From assembly GCA_023394255.1 (NCBI GenBank), contig JAEXAZ010000033.1, positions 1-16,153 on the forward strand: 16,153 bases of DNA, read 5' to 3'. The first letter of the stretch is position 1. Each line of letters starts with the position of its first letter. The notes under the pieces were generated by a model. That model did not search any database. It saw nothing but the letters and a program-made list of their open reading frames with translations, and was not told the origin of the DNA. Both the position numbers and the translations under genes were made by a program. This DNA comes from Bacillota bacterium (GTDB taxonomy: Bacteria > Bacillota > Clostridia > Oscillospirales > Ruminococcaceae). Below are positions 5,849-11,928 of the stretch, piece after piece.

Positions 5849-6619
5849 ATGTTTACAACGGAGAACTTATTTTCACTGGCGGGTCAGACCGCTGTCGTAA
5901 CGGGGGGGTCCACTGGCCTTGGGCTTGCGATTACCCGCTGCATGGTGGGCGCGGGCGCAAAAGTCGTGGTGCTCAGTATTGAAAGCCCGGAGCAGGGCGC
6001 GCAGGCGCTTGCGGAATTTGAGGGGAAAGCGGTATATTACCAGTTCAATATCACCGACACCGAAAAGACACAGGCCATGGTTGACCGGGTCATCGCGGAG
6101 CAGGGCCCGATCAGCATTTTGATCAACAACGCGGGCAACCACTGCAAAAAGCCCATTGAGGAGATGACGGTTGAGGACTACTGCGGCGTGCTCAATGTGC
6201 ATCTGGTGGGCGCGTTCGCGCTGACCAAGGCGCTGGTTCCCCATATGAAAGCCAATAAAAAAGGAAGCATCCTGTTCCAGGCGAGCATGACCAGCTACAT
6301 CGGCCAGCCCAATGTGGCGGGCTATTCCACCGCGAAAGCAGGCTACCTCGGCCTCATGCATACACTGGCCACCGAATGCGGCGCGCACAACGTCCGCGTC
6401 AACGCCATCGCGCCCGGCTGGATTGACACCCCGATGTTCCATAAAGCAACCGACAACGATCCTCCCCGCCTCGCCAAAATCCTGGGGCGTATTCCCATGG
6501 AAACAGTCGGCGACGCGATGGACATCGGCATGGCGGCGGTATTCCTCTGCAGCGATGCCGCCCGCTATATCACCGGGACCTGCCTGCCGGTGGACGGCGG
6601 CGCTCTGATCGGCTTCTAA
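5849..6619 (+). CDS. SDR-family NAD(P)-dependent sugar-acid oxidoreductase (second of two)
   Basis: A 256-residue classical SDR with TGGSTGLG (18-25), NNAG (93-96), Ser146 (QASM), Y159-x-x-x-K163 (YSTAK), PGW and a C-terminal VDGGALIGF. It resembles the first SDR of this operon in length and ending but differs clearly along the chain, so the two are not recent duplicates. ATG 5849 is chosen over GTG 5843 because GGAG (5837-5840) is eight bases before ATG and only two before GTG. It lies directly upstream of uxaC. Bacillus subtilis uses an SDR protein (YjmF/UxuB) as fructuronate reductase, so this is the best candidate here for the missing uronate reductase step. KduD-type activity is an alternative. 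Confidence 0.9.
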   Translation: MFTTENLFSLAGQTAVVTGGSTGLGLAITRCMVGAGAKVVVLSIESPEQGAQALAEFEGKAVYYQFNITDTEKTQAMVDRVIAEQGPISILINNAGNHCKKPIEEMTVEDYCGVLNVHLVGAFALTKALVPHMKANKKGSILFQASMTSYIGQPNVAGYSTAKAGYLGLMHTLATECGAHNVRVNAIAPGWIDTPMFHKATDNDPPRLAKILGRIPMETVGDAMDIGMAAVFLCSDAARYITGTCLPVDGGALIGF

Positions 6620-6631
6620 GCAAAATTTTAA

Positions 6632-6657
6632 TTGCGGCATCAGCCAAACCGCCGCAA
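6632..6657 (+). promoter_or_regulatory. Small hairpin just ahead of the uxaC ribosome binding site
   Basis: TTGCGGC (6632-6638) pairs perfectly with GCCGCAA (6651-6657) around a 12-nt loop, in the 49-nt gap before uxaC, the largest gap in this operon. Its 3' arm touches the start of the AAAAGGAGG ribosome binding site. It could mark an mRNA processing or stability point or tune uxaC translation. Confidence 0.3.
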
Positions 6658-6668
6658 AAGGAGGAGCT

Positions 6669-8060
6669 ATGTTTTCCGAAAATCTGTTCCTGACCAATGA
6701 AACCGGCAGGCATCTTTACAATGCCTACGCCAAACAGATGCCTGTCATCGATTACCACTGCCACCTGCTGCCCCGGGAACTCTATGAAAACAAGGTGTTT
6801 GAAGACCTGGGCGAGATGTGGCTGGCGCACGACCACTACAAATGGCGGGCGATGCGCGCTTTCGGGATCGACGAAACCTATATTACCGGCGAGGCAAGCT
6901 ACTACGAAAAGTATCTGGCATTCGCAAAAATTCTGCCGCAGCTCATCGGCAATCCCCTTTATATCTGGTGTGCTCTGGAACTGAAGCGCTTTTTCGGCAT
7001 CGACGAGCCGCTCTGCGCGGAAAACGCCGAGGAAATTTATCATAGAACCAAGGCGATGATTGCCGAAAAGCAGATGACGCCGCGCTGGTGCATGGAAGTT
7101 TCCAATGTGGAGGTTGCCAGCACCACCGAGGACCCCACCGATTCCCTGGACTACCATCTGAAGCTGAAAAACGACCCGTCCCTCAAGGTGCGCATCCTTT
7201 CCGCTTTCCGTCCGGACAAAGCGTTTTACTGTGAAAAGCCCGCGTTCCAGGCGTATCTGCCCCAGCTTGCCAAGGCGGCGGATATGGAAATCAAGTCGTT
7301 TGCCGGCCTGATGGACGCGCTGGAAAAGCGGCTGGTATTTTTTAAAAGCATCGGCACGATGATCAGTGATAACGGCATTGAAAGCTTCACCTGGGAAGAC
7401 TTTACACCCGAACAGACGGAAACGGTATTCGCCAAAGCCGCGAAAGGCGGGACTTTGAGCAGGCAGGAGATCGACCTTTACAAATCCGCCTGCCTGGCCG
7501 GCATGGCGCGGATGTACCGGAAGCATGGGTTCGTCATGCAGCTGCACATTGGCACCTATCAGGGCGCCAACCGCGTCATGGAGCGCAAAATCGGCGCCGC
7601 TACGGGATACGACTGCACCGACGACACCACCTCGGTGCAGAGCGTCGGCTCCCTGCTTAATTATCTGACCGCTGAGGGCACGCTGCCCAAAACGATCCTC
7701 TATCCCCTCAACCCCACACAGATGGAAACCTTTGCCATTCTGGCGGCTGGGTTCTGCGAGGGCGGCACCCGCGCAAAGGTACAGCTCGGCGCGCCGTGGT
7801 GGTTCAACGACCAGCCCTACGGCATCCTCCGGCAGTTCGAAGCCGTCGCCAACCTGTACCCCATCAGCCTTTCGGTCGGTATGCTCACCGACAGCCGCAG
7901 CTTTTTAAGTTACCCGCGCCATGAGCTGTACCGCCGGATGCTTTGCAGCTATCTGGGGACTTTGGTGGAGCGCGGCGAATATTTTTCCGGCGAGAAAGAG
8001 CTGAAAACCGTTGTGGAAAACATCTGCTACTATAACGCAAAGGACTATTTTGGCCTCTAA
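6669..8060 (+). CDS. uxaC: Uronate (glucuronate) isomerase
   Basis: A 463-residue protein of normal UxaC length. It belongs to the amidohydrolase-superfamily branch that interconverts glucuronate with fructuronate and galacturonate with tagaturonate. The metal site H30-x-H32 (YHCHL), D408 and R410 in TDSRSFLSYPRHE, H56-Y57 in DHYKWRAMR, R181 (FRPDKAF) and PWWFNDQ (376-382) are all present. One region is atypical: after QLHIG (291-295) the usual loop containing RNNN and GFDSI reads TYQGAN and GYDCTDD. ATG 6669 is preceded by AAAGGAGG. It is last in the operon and is followed by a strong terminator. The enzyme family is certain; the loop changes leave open a variant uronate as substrate. Confidence 0.95.
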   Translation: MFSENLFLTNETGRHLYNAYAKQMPVIDYHCHLLPRELYENKVFEDLGEMWLAHDHYKWRAMRAFGIDETYITGEASYYEKYLAFAKILPQLIGNPLYIWCALELKRFFGIDEPLCAENAEEIYHRTKAMIAEKQMTPRWCMEVSNVEVASTTEDPTDSLDYHLKLKNDPSLKVRILSAFRPDKAFYCEKPAFQAYLPQLAKAADMEIKSFAGLMDALEKRLVFFKSIGTMISDNGIESFTWEDFTPEQTETVFAKAAKGGTLSRQEIDLYKSACLAGMARMYRKHGFVMQLHIGTYQGANRVMERKIGAATGYDCTDDTTSVQSVGSLLNYLTAEGTLPKTILYPLNPTQMETFAILAAGFCEGGTRAKVQLGAPWWFNDQPYGILRQFEAVANLYPISLSVGMLTDSRSFLSYPRHELYRRMLCSYLGTLVERGEYFSGEKELKTVVENICYYNAKDYFGL

Positions 8061-8063
8061 TTG

Positions 8064-8102
8064 AAAAACAAGCCTGCGAAACCGTTCGCAGGCTTGTTTT
8101 TG
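8064..8102 (+). terminator. Rho-independent terminator of the uronate operon
   Basis: A 17-bp perfect stem (8064-8080 with 8085-8101), tetraloop ACCG and a run of T residues ending the stem, four bases after the uxaC stop. Because the 5' arm starts with five A residues it would also work for antisense transcription. Confidence 0.92.
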
Positions 8103-8122
8103 TTTCAAAAGATCGATTTTTA

Positions 8123-8151
8123 TTGACATATACCCTTTATCGTATTACTAT
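8123..8151 (+). promoter_or_regulatory. Predicted promoter of the C_GCAxxG_C_C gene
   Basis: A consensus -35 TTGACA (8123-8128), a 17-bp spacer and -10 TACTAT (8146-8151), right after the uxaC terminator. It places the cysteine-rich gene in its own unit. The -10 overlaps the CTATAG repeat pair at 8148-8161. Confidence 0.6.
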
Positions 8152-8161
8152 AGGACTATAG
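8148..8161. promoter_or_regulatory. CTATAG-GA-CTATAG repeat over the -10 region
   Basis: Two copies of the self-complementary hexamer CTATAG separated by GA form a 14-bp site that is at once a direct and an inverted repeat. It runs from inside the predicted -10 to about the transcription start, a typical operator position. The binding protein is unknown. Confidence 0.35.
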
Positions 8162-8196
8162 AACAGCAGGATCTCTGCACGGAGGCGAACCATAGC

Positions 8197-8667
8197 TTGG
8201 CCAGTCATTCACAACGGGCGCGGGAACTGTTTTGTCAGGGTTATAACTGCGCGCAATCCGTATTTGCCGCTTTCAGCGAGGAGTTGGGGATCGATTTTGA
8301 AACGGCGCTCATGCTGTCCTCCTCCTTCGGCGGCGGCATGGGGCGGCTGCGCGAAGTCTGCGGCGCGGTCAGCGGTATGTTCATGGTTGCCGGAATGAAG
8401 TTCGGCTATTCCGACCCGAAGGATACCGCAGCCAAGGCAAAACACTATCAGCTGATCCAGGAGCTTGCCTCGCAGTTTCGGGCCGAAAACCATTCGATCA
8501 TCTGCCGGGAACTGCTGGGGCTTGGCAAAGGTGCCGACAGCCCTGTCCCGGAAAGACGGACAGACGACTATTATCGGAAACGCCCCTGTGCCGAACTGGT
8601 TGCCTGCGCGGCGGATATGATAGAACGGAAAATTCAGTCGGCGCGGGCTGAACAGCAGTTTATTTAA
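8197..8667 (+). CDS. C_GCAxxG_C_C family protein
   Basis: A 156-residue cysteine-rich protein of the family named for its conserved cysteine pattern, common in anaerobes and thought to be redox- or metal-related; its biochemical function is not established. Visible cysteines are C18 in GYNCAQSV, C55 in EVCGAVSG (52-59), C103 in IICRELLG, and C131 and C137 in RPCAELVACAADMIE. There is no signal peptide. The start is TTG 8197: no ATG or GTG gives a plausible start nearby, GGAGG (8181-8185) lies eleven bases upstream, and the translated N-terminus fits the family. It has its own promoter and is convergent with the purine nucleoside phosphorylase, sharing a terminator, so it need not belong to the uronate pathway. 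Confidence 0.85.
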   Translation: MASHSQRARELFCQGYNCAQSVFAAFSEELGIDFETALMLSSSFGGGMGRLREVCGAVSGMFMVAGMKFGYSDPKDTAAKAKHYQLIQELASQFRAENHSIICRELLGLGKGADSPVPERRTDDYYRKRPCAELVACAADMIERKIQSARAEQQFI

Positions 8668-8688
8668 TTTACGTGCATACTTCTTAAT

Positions 8689-8731
8689 AAAGGCAGGCTC
8701 GGGGACGGTCATCCTCCGGCCTGCCTTTTTT
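8689..8731. terminator. Bidirectional terminator between convergent genes
   Basis: AAAGGCAGGC (8689-8698) pairs with GCCTGCCTTT (8719-8728) with further pairs inside the loop. It is followed by a T-run on the plus strand and by CTTTATT on the minus strand. It lies between the stops of the C_GCAxxG_C_C gene and the phosphorylase and probably serves both. Confidence 0.8.
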
Positions 8732-8746
8732 GCGCCTTTGTACAGA

Positions 8747-9568
8747 TCAAAACACCTTTTGCAGGATCACATCGAGCACCCGCACGAAATCGGCCCGCAC
8801 ACGGTTTGCGGTCTCCACCACCTCATCATGGCGGAGCGGCGCATCCAGTACGCCTGCCGCCATATTGGTGATGCAGGAAATGCCCAGCACCCTCATGCCG
8901 CAGTGGCCGGCGGTGATCGCTTCCGGAACGGTAGACATTCCCACGGCATCCGCCCCGAGCACACGGGCCATGCGCACTTCGGCGGGGGTCTCATAATTGG
9001 GACCGCTGAACATCATGTAAACGCCCTCGTCCAGCCTGATTCCAACCTTTTTTGCCTCTTCCCGCAGTTTTTGACGCAGCGGCTGGTCATACACCTTGCT
9101 CATATCCGGAAAGCGCGGGCCGAATTCGTCCAGATTTGAACCGATGAGCGGGTTGCCGCCGGAGTAGTTGATGTGGTCGGAAATCATCATCAGCGTTCCC
9201 GCGTGGAACGACAGATTGACGCCGCCCGCCGCGTTGGTGATAACAAGCCTGTCCACCCCAAGGCGCTTCATGATCCGTACCGGCATGGTCAGCTGACGCT
9301 GGGAATACCCCTCATAATAGTGGAACCGCCCCTGCATGACAATTACTTTTTTGCCCAGGCGTTCTCCCAGGACAAACTGCCCTGCATGCCCCGCCACGGT
9401 GGAAACCGGAAATTCGGGGATCCCGCTGTAGGGGATACAGACAGGATTTTCAATCTGCCCGGCATAATCCCCAAGCCCGCTGCCAAGAATCATGCCGATC
9501 TCCGGCTGAAAGTCCGTCATGCTGCGGATATAGGATACCGCCTGTTCAATACACGCTGAAAGTTCCAT
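8747..9568 (-). CDS. punA: Purine nucleoside phosphorylase (trimeric type)
   Basis: A 273-residue protein of the trimeric PNP family, which splits inosine and guanosine with phosphate into free base and ribose-1-phosphate. Motifs are the phosphate-binding ILGSGLG (27-33), GRFHYYEGY (80-88), TNAAGG (111-116), FSGPNYETPAE (187-197) with the purine-binding Glu197, GADAVGMSTVPE (205-216) and N235 in CITNMAAG. The Glu and Asn pair points to 6-oxopurine preference. ATG 9568 is chosen over an upstream in-frame ATG at 9598 because AGGAGGT lies just before it and conservation begins here. It is divergent from adenosine deaminase, whose product inosine is its substrate, so the two form a salvage pair. 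Confidence 0.95.
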   Translation of the reverse strand: MELSACIEQAVSYIRSMTDFQPEIGMILGSGLGDYAGQIENPVCIPYSGIPEFPVSTVAGHAGQFVLGERLGKKVIVMQGRFHYYEGYSQRQLTMPVRIMKRLGVDRLVITNAAGGVNLSFHAGTLMMISDHINYSGGNPLIGSNLDEFGPRFPDMSKVYDQPLRQKLREEAKKVGIRLDEGVYMMFSGPNYETPAEVRMARVLGADAVGMSTVPEAITAGHCGMRVLGISCITNMAAGVLDAPLRHDEVVETANRVRADFVRVLDVILQKVF

Positions 9569-9607
9569 TGTTATGACCTCCTGAAGCATTATTCTCACGG
9601 CAGTACT

Positions 9608-9613
9608 ATTATA
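9608..9613 (-). promoter_or_regulatory. Perfect -10 box for the phosphorylase promoter
   Basis: The complement of 9608-9613 is TATAAT, about 40 bp upstream of ATG 9568. No good -35 is found at 16-18 bp, so the promoter may be weak or activator-dependent. Confidence 0.4.
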
Positions 9614-9672
9614 CTACATTCCGCATGGAAATACATACCATCAATTTTTCCCGCCGGCAGCCGCCCAACGCT

Positions 9673-9701
9673 CTTTTATTTTCCGCAGGATATGATATGA
9701 T
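9673..9701 (+). promoter_or_regulatory. Possible promoter of adenosine deaminase
   Basis: TATGAT occurs at 9691-9696 and again at 9696-9701. The second copy lies 17 bp after a poor -35 (CTTTTA, 9673-9678). The start would be about 30-35 bp before ATG 9741. Weak evidence. Confidence 0.3.
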
Positions 9702-9740
9702 AAAGATAATCATCTGGATTTCTGAAACGGAGGAAGGACC

Positions 9741-10745
9741 ATGGATCATTGGATTGAAGGGCTGCCGAAAATTGAACTGCACTGCCATCTGGACGGGTCT
9801 TTATCCCGGGCAACGATCCGGCTTCTGGCAGAGGAGAGCGGCGTTGAGTTGCCGCGGGAGGATGCCGAGCTCGACCGGCTGCTGCGCGCGGACGACGACT
9901 GCGCAAGCCTTACGGAATATCTGGAAAAATTCGATCTGCCGCTTGTCTGCCTGCGCGGCAGAAAACAGTTTTCGCTTGCGGCGCGGGCGCTGGTGCGGGA
10001 TGCCGCCGCCGAGCATGTGCGCCATCTGGAGGTGCGCTTTGCCCCGATGCTGTCCTCCCGTGACGGGCTTACCCCAAGGGACGCGATAGAGGGCGTCCTG
10101 GAAGGCCTGCGGCTCGGCGCGCAGGAAACCGGCGTCACCGCGGCCGCGATTCTCTGCGGCATGCGCCATTTCCCCATCGAGCCGAACCTGGAAGTCGTGC
10201 GGCTCGCGAAAGAATACCTGAACGCCGGCGTCTGCGCCGTCGACATTGCCGGTGATGAAAAGGCATACCCGCTTGCGAACCATACGCAGATGTTCCGCCT
10301 TGCCAGGGCGCTTGGCGTCCCGTATACCATCCACGCGGGAGAGTGCGGCGACCCGCAGGAGGTCCTGGCCGCCCTCGATCTCGGCGCCCAGCGCATCGGC
10401 CACGGCATCGCGATGCGCCATAACCCCGTCCTGCTCCGACGCTGCGTGGAAAAGCGGGTCGGGATCGAGCTGTGCCCCGTCAGCAACCTGCAAACGAAAG
10501 CGGTCGAAGGGTGGCCGGAATATCCGTTCCGCCAGTTTCTGGAGGCGGGCGCGATGGTGACAGTCAACACCGATAACCGCACGGTCAGCAGGACCACCGT
10601 CACCCGCGAGATGACGCTGCTTCAGGAACACTGCGGCGCGTCCCATGAAGAGCTCCGGCAGGTGTGCCGCAACGCGGCTGCCGTGGCGTTTGCCCCGGGC
10701 GAAATCAGGCAGTCCCTGCTGCGGGAAATTGACCGGTACGTATAA
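9741..10745 (+). CDS. add: Adenosine deaminase
   Basis: A 334-residue enzyme converting adenosine (and deoxyadenosine) to inosine, of normal bacterial length. Zinc-site and catalytic residues are all visible: H14 and H16 in ELHCHLDGS, H198 and catalytic E201 in TIHAGECG, H221 in RIGHGIAM, and D278 in VNTDNRTVS. The residue after the metal-binding Asp is Asn rather than the Asp of the eukaryotic enzyme, a common bacterial variant, so activity is not in doubt from this alone; adenine deaminase or another amidohydrolase is less likely. ATG 9741 follows GGAGG at good spacing. It is divergent from the phosphorylase, fitting adenosine to inosine to hypoxanthine salvage, with the ribose-1-phosphate entering carbon metabolism. 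Confidence 0.93.
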   Translation: MDHWIEGLPKIELHCHLDGSLSRATIRLLAEESGVELPREDAELDRLLRADDDCASLTEYLEKFDLPLVCLRGRKQFSLAARALVRDAAAEHVRHLEVRFAPMLSSRDGLTPRDAIEGVLEGLRLGAQETGVTAAAILCGMRHFPIEPNLEVVRLAKEYLNAGVCAVDIAGDEKAYPLANHTQMFRLARALGVPYTIHAGECGDPQEVLAALDLGAQRIGHGIAMRHNPVLLRRCVEKRVGIELCPVSNLQTKAVEGWPEYPFRQFLEAGAMVTVNTDNRTVSRTTVTREMTLLQEHCGASHEELRQVCRNAAAVAFAPGEIRQSLLREIDRYV

Positions 10746-10782
10746 AAGCCGGCGCGTGGAATTTACCACGCGCCGGCTTTTT
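10744..10782. terminator. Terminator shared by add and the IclR-type gene
   Basis: A 16-bp perfect stem (10744-10759 with 10766-10781), six-base loop AATTTA, and T-run. The 5' arm includes the last bases of the add stop codon. The A-rich 5' side makes it usable on the minus strand, where the convergent IclR-family gene ends at 10858. Confidence 0.9.
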
Positions 10783-10857
10783 GATTGATTCCGGATCGGG
10801 AATATCCTGTATCTTCCGGGGAAAAGCTAATACGGAATTGGCAGCATGCCGTTTTCG

Positions 10858-11640
10858 TTACATTTCCGGCTTTGCCCGATAGCCAAGCTCCGCGGAAATA
10901 GCCGCGCTGGTTTGCAGAATTTCGCCCGAAAGTTCGGCAATGCGGGCATCCGTCATGCGCGCGATCGGAGCGGAAATGGACAGCGCCGCCTTGCCGCGCC
11001 CCGTATAATCCCGCACAACCGCGCCGATGCAGCGCACGCCCAGTTCGTTCTCCTCATTGTCCAGCGCATAGCCTTTCCGCCGGATTTCTTCCAGCTCCCG
11101 GAAAAGCGGGCCAAGTTCCACCACCGTATGCTCCGTATACCGCTTAATATCGCTTTTGCCCCAGATTTTAATCACCTCATCGTCGGGCATGGTGGCAAGG
11201 ATGCTTTTGCCGACGGCAGTGCAGTACATGGGACGCCGCATCCCGATGCGGGAAAACATGCGGATCGAACTGTTCTTACTGTCCAGCTTATAGATATATA
11301 CAATATCGATGCCTTCCCGTACCACCAGATGGATCGCCTCCTGGGTAGCGTTGCGCAGATGTTCCAGATAGGGCTTGGAGATTTCCAGAACGTCAAGGTT
11401 GTCCACCACACGCCCCGACAGTTCGAACAGCTTGAGTGTCAGCCGGTATTTGTTGGAGCTCTCGTCCTTTTTCACGTACCCCATGGCCGCCAAAGACGAC
11501 AGCAGACGGTGGGCGGTGCTTTTATGCAGGCCGCTTGCGGCGGAAAGCTCCATGAGAAGCATCCCGTCCGAGCTGCGGGAAAGACGTTCTATCAGATCAA
11601 AGGCGCGCTCCAGCGACTGGACGGAGGGCTGATTTTCCAT
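10858..11640 (-). CDS. IclR-family transcriptional regulator, KdgR-like
   Basis: A 260-residue protein with the two IclR parts: a winged helix-turn-helix (about residues 8-65; recognition helix in SGLHKSTAHRLLSSL, 36-50) and a C-terminal effector-binding domain (about 80-253) with the typical AVGKSILA and GVRCIGAVV segments. IclR regulators of the KdgR type sense 2-keto-3-deoxygluconate or related keto acids. It is divergent from the KDPG aldolase-KDG kinase operon, and two copies of one inverted-repeat operator lie between them, so autoregulation plus control of that operon is very likely. ATG 11640 follows AAGGAG. The family is firm; effector identity (KDG or KDPG) is inferred from the neighbouring genes. 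Confidence 0.9.
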   Translation of the reverse strand: MENQPSVQSLERAFDLIERLSRSSDGMLLMELSAASGLHKSTAHRLLSSLAAMGYVKKDESSNKYRLTLKLFELSGRVVDNLDVLEISKPYLEHLRNATQEAIHLVVREGIDIVYIYKLDSKNSSIRMFSRIGMRRPMYCTAVGKSILATMPDDEVIKIWGKSDIKRYTEHTVVELGPLFRELEEIRRKGYALDNEENELGVRCIGAVVRDYTGRGKAALSISAPIARMTDARIAELSGEILQTSAAISAELGYRAKPEM

Positions 11641-11723
11641 TGTGGCATTTCTCCTTTCGGGTCTGTTCCCGCTTTATGGCAGGCGCAGGCACCCGGGCCG
11701 GACCTCTTAAAAAAGGTGGTCCT

Positions 11724-11746
11724 GCAGTTTCATAATGTGGGACTAA
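11724..11746. promoter_or_regulatory. IclR-type operator, copy 2 (imperfect), at the regulator promoter
   Basis: The 17-bp core at 11727-11743 matches 15 of 17 bases of the core of the perfect operator at 11876-11898 read on the opposite strand: the half GTTTCATAATGTG is exact, the other half is GGAC instead of AAAC. It lies just downstream of the predicted regulator promoter, suiting negative autoregulation. Confidence 0.6.
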
Positions 11747-11751
11747 GTTTC

Positions 11752-11779
11752 ATTTTAACTGGTTTTGCCAAAAAAGCAA
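11752..11779 (-). promoter_or_regulatory. Predicted promoter of the IclR-family gene
   Basis: On the minus strand TTGCTT (complement of 11774-11779), a 16-bp spacer and TAAAAT (complement of 11752-11757). The start would fall near 11745, inside or beside operator copy 2. Confidence 0.5.
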
Positions 11780-11823
11780 GTGAAATTTTGCAGATTATTT
11801 TTGTGAAAACTTTAAAAAAAGGG

Positions 11824-11851
11824 TTGCAAACATCCATAGATTCGGTATAAT
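11824..11851 (+). promoter_or_regulatory. Predicted promoter of the kdgA-kdgK operon
   Basis: TTGCAA (11824-11829), a 16-bp spacer and a perfect TATAAT (11846-11851). The start would be near 11858, some 18 bp before the perfect operator, so the regulator would act as a block just downstream of initiation. Confidence 0.65.
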
Positions 11852-11875
11852 AAAACTGTGACCACATTGCGGAAC

Positions 11876-11898
11876 TTGGTTTCACATTATGAAACCAA
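11876..11898. promoter_or_regulatory. IclR-type operator, copy 1 (perfect 9-bp inverted repeat)
   Basis: TTGGTTTCA (11876-11884), spacer CATTA, and TGAAACCAA (11890-11898) form a perfect dyad in the leader of the kdgA-kdgK operon. The GTTTCA/TGAAAC half-sites recall those of KdgR-type IclR regulators. A second, imperfect copy lies at the regulator's own promoter. Confidence 0.75.
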
Positions 11899-11928
11899 AC
11901 GAGTAACAAACTATATGAGGTGAATAAT

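Noticed and set aside
10277..10580. NTDN instead of NTDD in adenosine deaminase taken as loss of an active-site residue.
   Set aside because: The metal-binding Asp is kept, all other catalytic residues are present, and Asn at this position is a common form in bacterial enzymes.
8747..10745. The phosphorylase-adenosine deaminase pair as part of the uronate system.
   Set aside because: They have their own terminators and a private divergent promoter region, and form a textbook purine salvage pair; no shared operator with the uronate genes is seen.
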